A stretch of DNA of 64,000 nt from Methanobacteriota archaeon (lineage in GTDB: Archaea; JAADCQ01; Methanopyri; Methanopyrales; Methanopyraceae), in contig JAMOPO010000027.1 in NCBI GenBank assembly GCA_027064425.1, positions 124,001 through 188,000 of the forward strand. Reading direction: 5' to 3'. The notes below the pieces were generated by a model. The model was not told the origin of the DNA and made no database searches. It worked only from the letters and a program-made list of their open reading frames with translations. The translations under genes were made by a program, and so were the position numbers. Each line of letters begins with the position of its first letter. Within the stretch, counting starts at the first letter, position 1. Positions 22,849 to 32,233 of the stretch are shown here, piece by piece.

Positions 22849-23330
22849 GACCGCGGTACCTGGTGCCGGGGTTGCTCCTGCTGCTTCCGTCCACGGTTTA
22901 TTTGGGACATCTGCTGGCGCGGGAGCTCGCGTATTATCTGTACCATGAGTCCGTGTCCGTTCCCGGATGCGAGCTGATTATTCCGAAGCTGCACCTGCGA
23001 GAGCCCATCAACATGGTCTCTCCCGATTACGGGGTTTACTACGACACCGAGACGCCGGCGCCGGGTGAGCGCGGGGTCACGATCCTGTACGGGCATCGAA
23101 CGCTTTTCGGCTCTCCTTTCCGCAAAATAAATGAGCTCGACAAGGGTGACGTGGTCGTCGTGTACTGGTTCGGTACCAGGTACGTGTACAGGGTGTACGA
23201 GAAGCGCGTGGTGGCACCGGGGATTAAGGTGGACCCGTACTCGGTGCACCGTGACGAGCTTTGGCTGGTCACCTGCACGCCGCTGTGGACGGCGAGCTAC
23301 CGGCTGGTGGTGAAGTGCGTGCGGGTTTAG
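22845..23330 (+). CDS. Sortase (cysteine transpeptidase)
   Basis: The 161-residue protein has an N-terminal membrane helix (residues 6-28), a sortase beta-barrel with catalytic His84 in LYGHRTLFGS, Cys144 in LVTCTPL and Arg153 in SYRLVV. That is the complete sortase triad in canonical order. In pseudomurein-walled methanogens sortases are predicted to attach surface proteins. The GTG start overlaps the stop of the candidate substrate gene. The stop overlaps that of the RecJ-like gene on the other strand. Confidence 0.92.
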   Translation: MRPRYLVPGLLLLLPSTVYLGHLLARELAYYLYHESVSVPGCELIIPKLHLREPINMVSPDYGVYYDTETPAPGERGVTILYGHRTLFGSPFRKINELDKGDVVVVYWFGTRYVYRVYEKRVVAPGIKVDPYSVHRDELWLVTCTPLWTASYRLVVKCVRV

Positions 23331-25603
23331 CCGGTGGCGTCGCGGAGGATCTTGCGGACGAGCTCCTCGAGGACCTTGTTCCGGTGCGCTTCGACGAATG
23401 ATATGGACCCGGCGGTCTCGTGTCCGCCACCCTCCACGGCGGCCTCCGGGAGCTCCTCCTTCAGCTCCTCGACGATCTTGTTGAGGTTGATGTCCAGGTT
23501 CTCGGTGGCGCGGACCACGGCGAAGTCCGGGCCGTAGGCGATGGTGACGACCTTGGCGTCCTCGCCCTCCTCCTCGACCTTGAGGTCGTGGACGAGGCCG
23601 CAGGTCTTGCCGGGACCCGGGTACTCGAACTTGCGAGCGTAGCGCTCGACGTCGACGGTGACCACCTTGACGCCGTTGGACTCGTACTCCTTCACGCCGG
23701 AGAGCACGGCCTGCAGCTGCCGCTCGCAGGCGCGCTTGTGCTGCTCGTACAGGTTCTCGACGAGGCGGCGGTGCCGGACGTCGTTCCCGGTCGTGCCGAG
23801 GACGTCGTTCATGAGGTGGCGGCCCGGGGTGTGGCGGAGCTGGAAGGCCTGGTAGTCCACGCTGGCGGCGATCTTCTTCAGCCACTCCTTGTCGTAGCCG
23901 GCCTCCTCGGCGATCTCGAGGTACTGCTCGGCCTCCTCGGACTCGGCGTGGTCACCGATGCAGGCGACGGCGGGCAGGTGCTTGATGCGGTCCTCAACGT
24001 CGGGGTTGATCAGCCGGGCGATCTCGGTGGCCAGGATGCCCGCGGGGATGTTCTTGCCGTCGCCGCCCGCGGCGTAGGGGTTGATGTGGACGTCCACGTG
24101 GTCGTCGATCGGGAACTTCCTCAGCCCGTCGGCGCTCTCGCCTACGGGCTCGCCCGGGTAGTGGTGGTCGATGACGATGACGTCAATGCCGTAGGAGCGC
24201 ATCTCCTCTATGGCGGGTATGTCCTCCTCGGTGCAGCCGATGTCCAGTAGGACCAGCAGCGGCACCTGGTGGCCGTAGCGGTGGACGTCCTCGAGCGCGT
24301 GGTTGAGGTCCCGGGACGCGTCCTCCATCGTGTAAATCGGGGCCTTGTTCGGGAAGCGCTTGTAGAAGTGGTACTCCGCCTCGGGGTCGGGGTTGTTCTC
24401 TCGCAGGATGGGCAGGATGGCCTCCTCGAGTGCGATGCCGCCGGAGATACCGTCGGCGTCGGCGTGGTGTCGGATGAGCACGGGCCGGCCCTCGAGCACG
24501 GCCCGTTTGATCATCTTGGCCGCCTCTCGGATCCTCGGCCAGAGCCGCTCGAGGATCTCGCTCTCGACCATCGGGCCGACGTCCTCGGGCGGCTCGGCCT
24601 CGCGCTCGATGGCCTCGTCGATCGCGCGCTTGATCTCGACCTTCTCCGTGCCGACGAGCTTCTCCATGTCCAAGATCTCGACCTGGAGCTGGCCGTCGTG
24701 GGTGGTGACCTCACCGACGACCTGGACGTAGTCGCCGGCCTCGATGTCCGGGTAGGCCCGGATGCCCGGGCCCTCGAAGGCGGCCATCCAGATGCTGCCG
24801 GTCTCGTCGCGGAGGGTGAAGACGGTGGGGCCGGGCGTCTGCTGGACGTGGATGATCTTGCCCTTGAGCAGGACGGTCTCGCCGACCTTGGACTCGTCGA
24901 TGTCGCGCACGTAGGTCCGCTCGAGCTCCTTCTCGACGACCTCCTCCTCGTACTTCTCGGGTCGGTGGTCGATGCCCTCGATGGTGAAGTCGATCTCGCC
25001 CTCCTCGGGTCGCACGTCGATGACCTTCACGACGACCTCCTGGTCGATGGAGAAGTCCTGCGGCTCCTTGTCGCCCATGTCGCGCTTGTGGAGCAGTCCG
25101 AGGGTGCGGTCGTTCAGCTGGATGAACACGCCGTACTTCTCCACGCGGGTGACGCGGCCCTTGTACAGCTCGCCCACCTCGACGTCCTCGTACCCGCAGG
25201 CGGGTGACAGGACCTTGACCTTCGGCCGCTTCTTCTTCCGGATCTCCTTGATCTTCTCCCGGCACTCCTCGCACAGGTCCTCCTCAGCGTCCGGGTCCAG
25301 CTCCTTGCCGCACTCCCGACAGACGACGATGTGGCCGGTGCCCTGGCACCGGTCGCACTCCTCGTAGACCGTGATGACGCCCTCTCCCTGGCACTTGGGG
25401 CACGGTACCTCCCGCGAGCCGGCGAGGTCGTACCCCTCGACCGCGTGCTGGGCGGCGCCCTTGAAGTGCTCGCTGATGTCCACGTCTCCCACGTAGCCGG
25501 TGCCGCCGCACTCGGGACACTCCTTCCTGCCGGCCGGGATCTTACCCTTGCCGTCGCACTTCGGGCACTTCTTCTTCGGCAAGAAAAGGGCTCCCCTGAT
25601 CAC
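23327..25603 (-). CDS. RecJ-like DHH phosphoesterase with DnaJ-type zinc fingers, S1 and OB domains
   Basis: Domains run in order. First are four C-x-x-C-x-G-x-G repeats (residues 13-95, DnaJ central-domain type) plus a C-x-x-C...C-x-x-C pair. An S1 domain (about 145-215) and an OB-fold (about 245-325) follow, then a DHH domain with HHADADGISGG, LLDIGCTEED, IDHHYPG and GDHAE. Last is a DHHA1 domain with GGGHETAGS. This is the archaeal RecJ homologue of euryarchaea, a probable exonuclease or nucleic-acid hydrolase tied to replication and repair. The GTG start overlaps the aminotransferase stop. Confidence 0.9.
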   Translation of the reverse strand: MIRGALFLPKKKCPKCDGKGKIPAGRKECPECGGTGYVGDVDISEHFKGAAQHAVEGYDLAGSREVPCPKCQGEGVITVYEECDRCQGTGHIVVCRECGKELDPDAEEDLCEECREKIKEIRKKKRPKVKVLSPACGYEDVEVGELYKGRVTRVEKYGVFIQLNDRTLGLLHKRDMGDKEPQDFSIDQEVVVKVIDVRPEEGEIDFTIEGIDHRPEKYEEEVVEKELERTYVRDIDESKVGETVLLKGKIIHVQQTPGPTVFTLRDETGSIWMAAFEGPGIRAYPDIEAGDYVQVVGEVTTHDGQLQVEILDMEKLVGTEKVEIKRAIDEAIEREAEPPEDVGPMVESEILERLWPRIREAAKMIKRAVLEGRPVLIRHHADADGISGGIALEEAILPILRENNPDPEAEYHFYKRFPNKAPIYTMEDASRDLNHALEDVHRYGHQVPLLVLLDIGCTEEDIPAIEEMRSYGIDVIVIDHHYPGEPVGESADGLRKFPIDDHVDVHINPYAAGGDGKNIPAGILATEIARLINPDVEDRIKHLPAVACIGDHAESEEAEQYLEIAEEAGYDKEWLKKIAASVDYQAFQLRHTPGRHLMNDVLGTTGNDVRHRRLVENLYEQHKRACERQLQAVLSGVKEYESNGVKVVTVDVERYARKFEYPGPGKTCGLVHDLKVEEEGEDAKVVTIAYGPDFAVVRATENLDINLNKIVEELKEELPEAAVEGGGHETAGSISFVEAHRNKVLEELVRKILRDATG

Positions 25604-26787
25604 GTGGAGTAGGCGGAGACGACCTTCTCCACCGCCCTAACGACGTCCTCAAGGTCCTCGCGGGACAGGCCGGGGTGCACGGGGATGGACACGACGGTTC
25701 GGGCCGCGAGCTCGGAGCTGGGCAGGCTCGTGGCGTGGTACCCGCGCTTGCGGTAGACGGGCTGCCGGTGGAGCGGTTTCGGGTAGTGAACGGCGCAGTC
25801 GACGCCTTCGGCCCGGAGGGCCCGCGCGAACTCGTCCCGAGAGCACTCGAGCGCGTCGGGGTCGAGGCGCAGGGTGAACTGGTGGTAAACGTGTTTCGCC
25901 CAGGACTGCTCGCGCGGGAGCCGGATCGCGGGCTCGAGGTCGCTTAGCTCCTTGATGTAGAACTTGGCGTTCTCCCGGCGCCTGCGGTTGAACTCGTCCA
26001 GCTTCTTGAGCTGCTCCAGCCCGATCGCCGCGGCGATGTCGGTCATCCGGTAGTTGTAGCCCAGCTCCACGTGATCGTACCGCTCTCGCTCCCCGTGGGA
26101 GCGGAGCATCGCTGCGGCCTCCGCCAGGTCCTCGTCGTCCGTCGTGATCGCGCCCCCCTCACCCGTCGTTATGTTCTTCGTCGGGTAGAAGCTGAAGCAG
26201 CCCGCGTCGCCGAGGCCCCCCACCCGCTCGCCTCGGTACTCGGCCCCGTGGGCCTGCGCCGCGTCCTCGATCACGATCAGGTCGTGCTCCTCCGCGAGCT
26301 CGAGGATCGGGCGCATGTCCGCGGGGTGGCCGTACAGGTGCACCGGGATCACGGCGATGCGGCGCGGGGTAAGCCGGCGGTCTCGCTCCAGGTCCTTGAG
26401 GAGCTCTTCCAGGGAGGAGGGGTCCATGCAGTAGGTCTCCAGGTCGATGTCGACGAAGGCGACCTCGGCCCCGGCGTGGAGGGCGGCGTTGGCCGTCGCG
26501 ATAAACGTAAAAGCCGGCACGATCACGAGGTCGCCCGCGCCGATTCCGGCCGCCTCCAGCGCGAGATGTAGGGCGGTCGTGCCCGAGCTCGTCGCCACGC
26601 AGTGCTCGGTTCCCACGTACTCGGCGAAGCGCCGCTCAAACTCCTCCACCCGTGGACCCTGCGCCAGCTGTCCGGAGCGCAGCACCTCTTCCACGGCGCG
26701 TATCTCCTCCTCGCCGATCATGGGCTGCGCGATGGGGATCGTGTCCTTCCGTACCGGTTCACCGCCTTCGATGGCCAGCTTAGACAA
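25600..26787 (-). CDS. DegT/DnrJ/EryC1/StrS family sugar aminotransferase
   Basis: This is a PLP-dependent aminotransferase that aminates a nucleotide-linked keto-sugar. It has ATSSGTTALHLALEAA (phosphate binding), VIEDAAQAHGAEY, FSFYPTKNITTGEGGAI with the PLP-binding Lys, and the family ending K-P-L-H-R-Q-P-V-Y. The 395-residue length is normal. The start is TTG at 26785-26787, 7 nt after GGGGG. In this lineage such enzymes serve surface glycan or pseudomurein sugar synthesis; the exact sugar is unknown. Confidence 0.9.
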   Translation of the reverse strand: MSKLAIEGGEPVRKDTIPIAQPMIGEEEIRAVEEVLRSGQLAQGPRVEEFERRFAEYVGTEHCVATSSGTTALHLALEAAGIGAGDLVIVPAFTFIATANAALHAGAEVAFVDIDLETYCMDPSSLEELLKDLERDRRLTPRRIAVIPVHLYGHPADMRPILELAEEHDLIVIEDAAQAHGAEYRGERVGGLGDAGCFSFYPTKNITTGEGGAITTDDEDLAEAAAMLRSHGERERYDHVELGYNYRMTDIAAAIGLEQLKKLDEFNRRRRENAKFYIKELSDLEPAIRLPREQSWAKHVYHQFTLRLDPDALECSRDEFARALRAEGVDCAVHYPKPLHRQPVYRKRGYHATSLPSSELAARTVVSIPVHPGLSREDLEDVVRAVEKVVSAYST

Positions 26788-26813
26788 CCCGCCGCCCCCT
26801 GGGGGTTGACCCG

Positions 26814-27095
26814 ATGGCGGAGGTGAAGGTGAAGCGCGGCGTGATCGTGAACTACCGGATGGGGCGGCACACGCAGGACCCGAGGCAGTGCATAATAGAG
26901 TTTCAGGGTATTAACAGCAAGTCCGAGGCGGCGCAGCTGATCGGCAAGGAGGTGGTCTGGAGGCACCCGAAGACCGGTAAGGAGATCCGGGGTAAGATCG
27001 TGGACACGCACGGCAACAACGGCGCCGTTCGGGCCCGGTTCGAGCGGGGTCTCCCGGGCCAGGCCCTCGGGACGGAGGTCGAGCTGCGCGACTAA
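26814..27095 (+). CDS. rpl35ae: Large-subunit ribosomal protein L35Ae
   Basis: The 93-residue basic protein carries the L35Ae pattern: G-V-I-V-N-Y-R-M-G-R-H-T-Q, then C-I-I-E-F, W-R-H-P-K-T-G-K-E-I-R-G-K-I and V-D-T-H-G-N-N-G-A-V-R-A-R-F, ending L-P-G-Q-A-L-G. The ATG is 8 nt after GGGGG. Its start is 26 nt from the divergent aminotransferase start, leaving no room for two separate promoters. It is followed by trm1. Confidence 0.95.
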   Translation: MAEVKVKRGVIVNYRMGRHTQDPRQCIIEFQGINSKSEAAQLIGKEVVWRHPKTGKEIRGKIVDTHGNNGAVRARFERGLPGQALGTEVELRD

Positions 27096-27112
27096 GGCCT
27101 CCGGGGCCGGCG

Positions 27113-28252
27113 ATGAAGGTCGAGAAGGTCCGGGAAGGACGGACGGTCCTCAAGGTTCCCCGCGTCCGCGGCCAGCCCTCCTCCCGCGACCCCGTGTTCT
27201 ACAACCCTCACATGCGCCTCAGCCGGGACCTAACGGTGGCCTCGGTGGGGCCCGCCAACCCGCGGGTCGTGTGCGACCCGCTGGCGGGCGTGGGAGCCCG
27301 CGGCATTCGGATCGCGGTGGAGCTGGACCCGGACACGGTCGTGCTCAACGACATCAACGAGCGCGCCGTCGAGCTGATCGAAGAGAACGTTCGGCTGAAC
27401 GGCGTCGAGGACGTCTGCCGGATCGAGAACCGGGACGCGAACGCGCTGATGTACGAGGACGAGCTGGCCGGCTCGTTCGACTACGTCGACCTGGACCCGT
27501 TCGGCACCCCCGTACCCTTCCTGGACGCGGCCGTCCGGACCCTGAGGAACCGCGGCCTCGTGGGCGTGTCCGCGACCGACGTCTCCGCCCTCGCGGGCCG
27601 TTACCCCCGGGCGGCGCGCCGCAAGTACTGGGTGGAGGTCGAGCGGGTCGAGTTCTACCAGGAGGTGGCCATCCGGGCCCTGATCTCGTACGTGGTGAGG
27701 ACGTGCGCGAAGTACGACCTGGCGTTCGAGCCGCTGGTCGCGTTCTTCCAGCGTCACCACGTGCGCGTGGTGGGCCGGGTGCGGCGCGGGGCGAAGCGCG
27801 CGGATCGGGCGCTGAGGCGGCTGGGGCACGTGGGCCACTGCCGGGAGTGCGGGTTTACGGACGTGGTCGAGCCGGGCGAGGATGAGTGCCCGGAGTGCGG
27901 GGAGGATCTTACCATCCTGGGTCCGCTCTGGGTGGACGACTTCGCCGATCGGTCCTGGGCTAAGCGGGCCGCGAAGGTGGCGGGCCGGCTGGAGCTCGAG
28001 CGGGCGAGGGAGCTTCTGGAAAGGCTGGCCGAGGAGCCTGGGACGCCGCCCTGGGCCTACGACATTCACCAGTGGGCGTCGCGGCTGGGCCTGGCCCGCG
28101 TCCCAAAGCTGAAAGATGTATTGGAGAGGCTCCGGGACGAGGGGTACCGAGCGCTGCGCCCCCATTACTCGACGAAAGCCGTGGTTAAGACGGACGCCAG
28201 CCCGATCGAGTTCCGGGAGCTGCTGCGCGAGCTGGGGGAGGAATCATGCTGA
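27113..28252 (+). CDS. trm1: tRNA (guanine26-N2)-dimethyltransferase
   Basis: Trm1 methylates G26 of tRNA with two SAM molecules. The 379-residue protein has the N-terminal Y-N-P-x-M-R-L-S-R-D block, the SAM loop CDPLAGVGARGIRIA, VLNDINERAVELI and the catalytic motif DLDPFGTPVPF. A zinc ribbon follows (CRECGF ... CPECGE, about residues 244-264), as in the archaeal enzyme. The ATG is 6 nt after GGGG. It serves as the intact reference for the degenerate paralogue at the left edge of the window. Confidence 0.96.
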   Translation: MKVEKVREGRTVLKVPRVRGQPSSRDPVFYNPHMRLSRDLTVASVGPANPRVVCDPLAGVGARGIRIAVELDPDTVVLNDINERAVELIEENVRLNGVEDVCRIENRDANALMYEDELAGSFDYVDLDPFGTPVPFLDAAVRTLRNRGLVGVSATDVSALAGRYPRAARRKYWVEVERVEFYQEVAIRALISYVVRTCAKYDLAFEPLVAFFQRHHVRVVGRVRRGAKRADRALRRLGHVGHCRECGFTDVVEPGEDECPECGEDLTILGPLWVDDFADRSWAKRAAKVAGRLELERARELLERLAEEPGTPPWAYDIHQWASRLGLARVPKLKDVLERLRDEGYRALRPHYSTKAVVKTDASPIEFRELLRELGEESC

Positions 28253-29229
28253 CGCAGGTGGCCCTGGACGTTACCTCGCTCTCTCGAGCGGTCGAGATCG
28301 CGGAGGAGTGCGCCGAGGCCGGCGTTCACCTCCTCGAGGCCGGCACCCCGCTCATCAAGTCCTGCGGCGTCCGAGCGGTGGAGGTCCTCGTCGAGCGCTT
28401 CCCGGAGCGCCCGGTGGTGGCGGACACGAAGACGATGGATACCGGAGCGTTGGAGGCGGAGCTCGTGGCGTCCCGTGGGGCCGGGGTCGGGTGCGTGCTG
28501 GGGGCGGCCCCGGAGGAGACGATCGAGTCGTTCGTGTCCAGGGTCCACGAGATGGGCGCGGGTGCGATGGTGGACACGATCGGGGTGCCCCCGGACACCG
28601 TGCTGGAGAAGCTGGAGCGCGTGTCGGCGTCGCCCGACTACCTGCTGGTTCACGCCGCCGTGGACGAGTCCACCACCGGTGAGCGGCTGCTAGAGGAGGC
28701 GGGGTTGGAGGACTGCCCGTACCGCACGGCCGTCGCCGGCGGCCTCACGCCCGAGAAGGTGGAGGGGCTGGACGGCGTCGACGCGGTGGTGGTGGGCGGG
28801 TACATCACGTCGTCCAGCGATCCGGGCCGCGCCGCGGAGGAGATCCTGGAGTCCGCGGGGGCCGAGCCGTACGACTTCCGACCGGACGAGCGGCAGCGCG
28901 AGGCCCTGCTGGGGATTCGGCGCAAGGAGCGCGTCGGGATCGTCGTGAGGGACCCGGACCGCGTGTCCGAGGTGCTCCGCGCGGCGGTGCGCTCGCTCCG
29001 GTGGGTTCGGCGGGAGGCGGACGTAGGCATCGTCGGGGACGACGAGCTCGGGCTCCTGCCGGAGGTCGTGGAGGGCGATGGTCGCGACCTGCTGATCGTC
29101 ATGAATGCCGAGGAGTTCGAGGGAGAGGAGCTCGAGCGGCTAACGCGCGACAGCCGGCGAGTCGTGCTGGTCTCCGAGGAGCACGTCCTGAAGGTCTACG
29201 GGGTGGCGGAGGAGGTCTACGAGGTGTAG
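28246..29229 (+). CDS. HUMPS-family protein (hexulose-6-phosphate synthase-like) with extra C-terminal domain
   Basis: Residues 1-210 form an OMP-decarboxylase/hexulose-phosphate-synthase barrel with ADTKTMDTG (the D-x-K-x-x-D active site), L-V-H-A-A-V-D and A-G-G-L-T-P-E-K. Archaea use the hexulose-phosphate synthase reaction in reverse to make ribulose 5-phosphate. Residues 215-327 are an additional domain ([16 protein letters not shown] type strands and helices) that I do not recognise and that normal synthases lack. The ATG overlaps the trm1 stop. It precedes glyS. Confidence 0.8.
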   Translation: MLTQVALDVTSLSRAVEIAEECAEAGVHLLEAGTPLIKSCGVRAVEVLVERFPERPVVADTKTMDTGALEAELVASRGAGVGCVLGAAPEETIESFVSRVHEMGAGAMVDTIGVPPDTVLEKLERVSASPDYLLVHAAVDESTTGERLLEEAGLEDCPYRTAVAGGLTPEKVEGLDGVDAVVVGGYITSSSDPGRAAEEILESAGAEPYDFRPDERQREALLGIRRKERVGIVVRDPDRVSEVLRAAVRSLRWVRREADVGIVGDDELGLLPEVVEGDGRDLLIVMNAEEFEGEELERLTRDSRRVVLVSEEHVLKVYGVAEEVYEV

Positions 29230-29240
29230 GGGGGCTCGCG

Positions 29241-30974
29241 TTGAGCGAGAAGGAGCGGGAGGACCGGGACCTGTACGAGCAGGTGATGGAGGTGGCCCGC
29301 CGGAGAGGGTTCATCCTGCCGGCCTTCCGCATCTACGGTGGGGCTCGAGGCTTCTACGACTACGGTCCGCTGGGCACGCTGCTGAAGCGGAAGATCGAGG
29401 AGAAGTGGCGCGAGTATTACGTGCACAAGGAGGGCTTCATGGAGATTGAGGCGCCCACGCTCCTCATCGGCGAGGTGTTCGAGGCGTCGGGCCACGTGGA
29501 GCACTTCATCGATCCGATGACGTACTGCAAGGAGTGCGGCGAGTTCTTCCGGGCGGACCACCTGGTGGAGGAGGAGCTGGGCATCGACGCGGAGGGACTG
29601 TCGGTCAAGGAGCTGGCGCGGCTGATCGAGGAGCACGAGCTGCGCTGCCCGGAGTGCGGCGGCGAGCTGGGCGAGGTGACGGAGTTCAACCTGATGTTCC
29701 GGACGAACATCGGGCCGAAGGAGGGCCGGGACGGGTACCTTCGGCCGGAGACGGCCCAGGCCATTTTCATCCAGTTCAAGGACCTGTACCGGTGGGCCCG
29801 GCAGAAGCTGCCGTTCGGCGTCGTGCAGATCGGTCGGGCGTACCGGAACGAGATCAGCCCGAGGCAGGGCGTGATCCGGCTCCGCGAGTTCACGCAGGCC
29901 GAGGCGGAGGTGTTCCTGGACCCGGAGGACAAGCGCTACCCGGGCAACGGGGACTACGAGCGGGAGAGGCTGCTCTTCTACCCGATCGAGGAGCAGCGGA
30001 AGGATGACGGCGAGATGCTCGAGATGCGCGTGGAGGAGGCGATCGAGGAGGGCATCGTCAGCCAGCCCATCGGCTACTTCCTGGGCCTCACGAAGCGGAT
30101 GCTGGTGGAGTTCGGTATCGACGAGGACGCGATTCGCGCGCGGCAGCACCTGCCGGAGGAGCGGGCGCACTACGCCAAGGACTGCTGGGACGTGGAGGTC
30201 AAGCTGGACCGGTTCGGGTGGGTGGAGGTCGTCGGCATCGCGGACCGTACGGACTACGACCTGCGGCACCACGCGGAGCACAGCGGTGAGGACCTCCGGG
30301 CGTTCGAGGAGCTGGACGAGCCCAAGCTGGTCTACCGCCCGGAGCCGATCATGGAGAAGCTGGGCCCGAAGTTCAAGTCGGACGCCCCGAAGATCGCGGA
30401 GGAGCTGAGGAAGATTAAGGCGGAGTCGAGGGAGGAGTTGGAGGGCGGTCTGACGGTCGAGGTGGACGGTGAGGAGGTCGAGGTGCCGCCGGACTGCTAC
30501 GAGATCGTGGAGGAGAAGATCACCGGGCGCCGGTTCTACCCGCACGTCGTCGAGCCCTCGTACGGTATCGACAGGATCCTGTACTGCGTGCTCGAGCACA
30601 ACTTCGACCCGGAGGAAGGAATGTTCCGGTTCCCCGCCTGGCTGGCGCCGATCGAGGTGGGCGTGTTCCCGCTGCTCAAGCGGGACGACATGGTGGAGTA
30701 CGCGAAGCGGGTCGCGCGGGAGCTGCGCGAGGAGGGGTTCACGGTGGAGTACGACGATTCGGGCTCGATCGGGCGGCGGTACGCCCGGGCCGACGAGATC
30801 GGTGTGCCGTACTGCGTGACCATCGACCACGACACGCTCGAGGACGACACGGTGACGATCCGGGACCGGGACACGACCGAGCAGGTCCGAGTGCACGTGG
30901 ATGAGCTGCCGGAGGTGCTCCGGAAACTCATCGACGGCGAGATCGAGTTCGAGGAGGCCGGCGAGCCCGTTTGA
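29241..30974 (+). CDS. glyS: Glycyl-tRNA synthetase, archaeal/eukaryotic type
   Basis: This class II synthetase charges tRNA-Gly. The TTG at 29241 is 6 nt after GGGGGG and gives 577 residues. Motif 1 lies in [18 protein letters not shown], motif 2 in [15 protein letters not shown] and motif 3 in [15 protein letters not shown]. An inserted region has C-K-E-C and C-P-E-C pairs (zinc). The C-terminal anticodon-binding domain begins around [10 protein letters not shown]. The end overlaps trmO on the other strand by 47 bases. Confidence 0.96.
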   Translation: MSEKEREDRDLYEQVMEVARRRGFILPAFRIYGGARGFYDYGPLGTLLKRKIEEKWREYYVHKEGFMEIEAPTLLIGEVFEASGHVEHFIDPMTYCKECGEFFRADHLVEEELGIDAEGLSVKELARLIEEHELRCPECGGELGEVTEFNLMFRTNIGPKEGRDGYLRPETAQAIFIQFKDLYRWARQKLPFGVVQIGRAYRNEISPRQGVIRLREFTQAEAEVFLDPEDKRYPGNGDYERERLLFYPIEEQRKDDGEMLEMRVEEAIEEGIVSQPIGYFLGLTKRMLVEFGIDEDAIRARQHLPEERAHYAKDCWDVEVKLDRFGWVEVVGIADRTDYDLRHHAEHSGEDLRAFEELDEPKLVYRPEPIMEKLGPKFKSDAPKIAEELRKIKAESREELEGGLTVEVDGEEVEVPPDCYEIVEEKITGRRFYPHVVEPSYGIDRILYCVLEHNFDPEEGMFRFPAWLAPIEVGVFPLLKRDDMVEYAKRVARELREEGFTVEYDDSGSIGRRYARADEIGVPYCVTIDHDTLEDDTVTIRDRDTTEQVRVHVDELPEVLRKLIDGEIEFEEAGEPV

Positions 30975-31368
30975 GCCACCCCGGGAGGCGGACCTCCCCC
31001 TCCGGTCCGTCGCAGTCGGGGATGTAGGGTTTCAGATCGATCACGGGGGATCCCTCCCGCGCGTCGATCCCTTCCACCTCCACCCTGCCCCGCTCGGCGT
31101 CCACGTCAACCAGCCGGCACAGCGTGAGGAGGACGGGGTTGGGCCGGTCGGGGCTGCGGCTGGCGAACACGCCCACGATCACGGGCGCCTCGCCGTGCAG
31201 CGGCCGCACCCGCGTCACCGACCGGTCGGACTCGTGCCCCCACCAGATCACCCAAACGTGGGAGAAGTCCTCTAGCCCCTCCAGGCACTCCCTATACTTT
31301 TCGTAAATCATCAGGACGGCCCGGTCTCCCCCGACCCTCGAGACCTCGCCGACGGGCCTGAGCCGCAC
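30928..31368 (-). CDS. trmO: TrmO-like tRNA (N6-threonylcarbamoyladenosine37) methyltransferase
   Basis: This small SAM-dependent enzyme of the TsaA/UPF0066 beta-barrel family has [26 protein letters not shown] (the SAM-binding signature) and the D-L-K-P-Y-I-P end motif. It is 146 residues long. Family members methylate t6A37 in tRNA, which fits a window rich in tRNA-modification genes. The GTG start is 7 nt after GGGGG, 26 nt from the divergent marker-8 gene. The 3' 47 bases lie inside glyS. Confidence 0.88.
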   Translation of the reverse strand: MRLRPVGEVSRVGGDRAVLMIYEKYRECLEGLEDFSHVWVIWWGHESDRSVTRVRPLHGEAPVIVGVFASRSPDRPNPVLLTLCRLVDVDAERGRVEVEGIDAREGSPVIDLKPYIPDCDGPEGEVRLPGWLKRARRPPRTRSRRR

Positions 31369-31394
31369 CCGATTACCCCCTGGGGAGTGGAGCG

Positions 31395-32219
31395 GTGGCC
31401 CGGTACACGCACGTGATGGAGTGCCTGGGGCGAGTGCCGGTCCGGGTGGTCTGGGAGGACGGTGAGATCCGGGCCGAGGCGCGAGGCGACCCCATCATCG
31501 AGGAGTGCCCGCTGATGAGATCCCGGGAGGGGGTCGATCGGCTCACCCCGGAGGCGGCCGAGCGGCACGTCCTGCGCAAGGCCCGGGAGATCGGGATGTT
31601 CACGCCGGAGCGCCGACTGCGGTCGTGCCGACGGTACACGCCCTTCGGCGTCTCCGAGACCCTGATGGTGTGCCTGAGGTACGGGCTCGTCAACGCGGCG
31701 GTGGTGGTGTCGGACTGCCTGGGTACCGTGGTGACCGACCGGCCCTCCGTGGTGCAGGGGCTCGGGGGCGAGGTCTCCGGGATCGTGGAGACGGACCCGA
31801 TCCCGGAGGTGGTGGAGCGGGCGGAGCGGCTCGGGTGCACGGTGCTGGAGCGGATCGACCAGGTCGAGGGCGTGGAGGCGGCCCTCGAGGAGTTCGAGCC
31901 GCCCGTCGCCGTGACGGTGGCGGACCCGGATGAGGCGGTGCGGATTCGGGAGGAGTTCGGCCGGGACGTGCTCATCGCGGCCGTGCACACCTCGGGTCTC
32001 GACGAGCGGGACGCGGATCGGCTGCTGGACGCCTGCGACATCGTCACGGGCTGTCCCGCCGGGGCCGTTAAGGAGGCGTGCGACCGGTCCTTCCTGGTCA
32101 AGTCGGGCCGCAGCATCCCGGTCTACGGCGTGACCCCGATGGGCGCCGAGGCGCTGCTGCTCAACGCCCGGGAGCTGTCCGGTGAGGAGCCGATCCGCAT
32201 CCTGCGCGGGCGGGGGTGA
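31395..32219 (+). CDS. Methanogenesis marker protein 8 (DUF2099)
   Basis: The 274-residue protein has E-C-P-L-M near residue 38, a cysteine-bearing R-S-C-R-R-Y-T-P-F-G region and D-I-V-T-G-C-P-A-G-A. I match it to marker protein 8, found in essentially all methanogens, with unknown biochemical role. The GTG is 7 nt after GGGGAG. It is followed at once by selB, which makes a two-gene unit of methanogenesis-related and selenium functions. Confidence 0.78.
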   Translation: MARYTHVMECLGRVPVRVVWEDGEIRAEARGDPIIEECPLMRSREGVDRLTPEAAERHVLRKAREIGMFTPERRLRSCRRYTPFGVSETLMVCLRYGLVNAAVVVSDCLGTVVTDRPSVVQGLGGEVSGIVETDPIPEVVERAERLGCTVLERIDQVEGVEAALEEFEPPVAVTVADPDEAVRIREEFGRDVLIAAVHTSGLDERDADRLLDACDIVTGCPAGAVKEACDRSFLVKSGRSIPVYGVTPMGAEALLLNARELSGEEPIRILRGRG

Positions 32220-32233
32220 GGAGGTTGCCCGAG

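Noticed and set aside
23420-25207. Long plus-strand open frames opposite the RecJ-like gene
   Set aside because: They mirror a conserved protein with zinc-finger, S1, OB and DHH motifs on the minus strand.
29217-30896. Open frame of 559 codons antisense to glyS
   Set aside because: It is a shadow frame with a Leu/Val/Arg/His-rich product and no ribosome site or domain.
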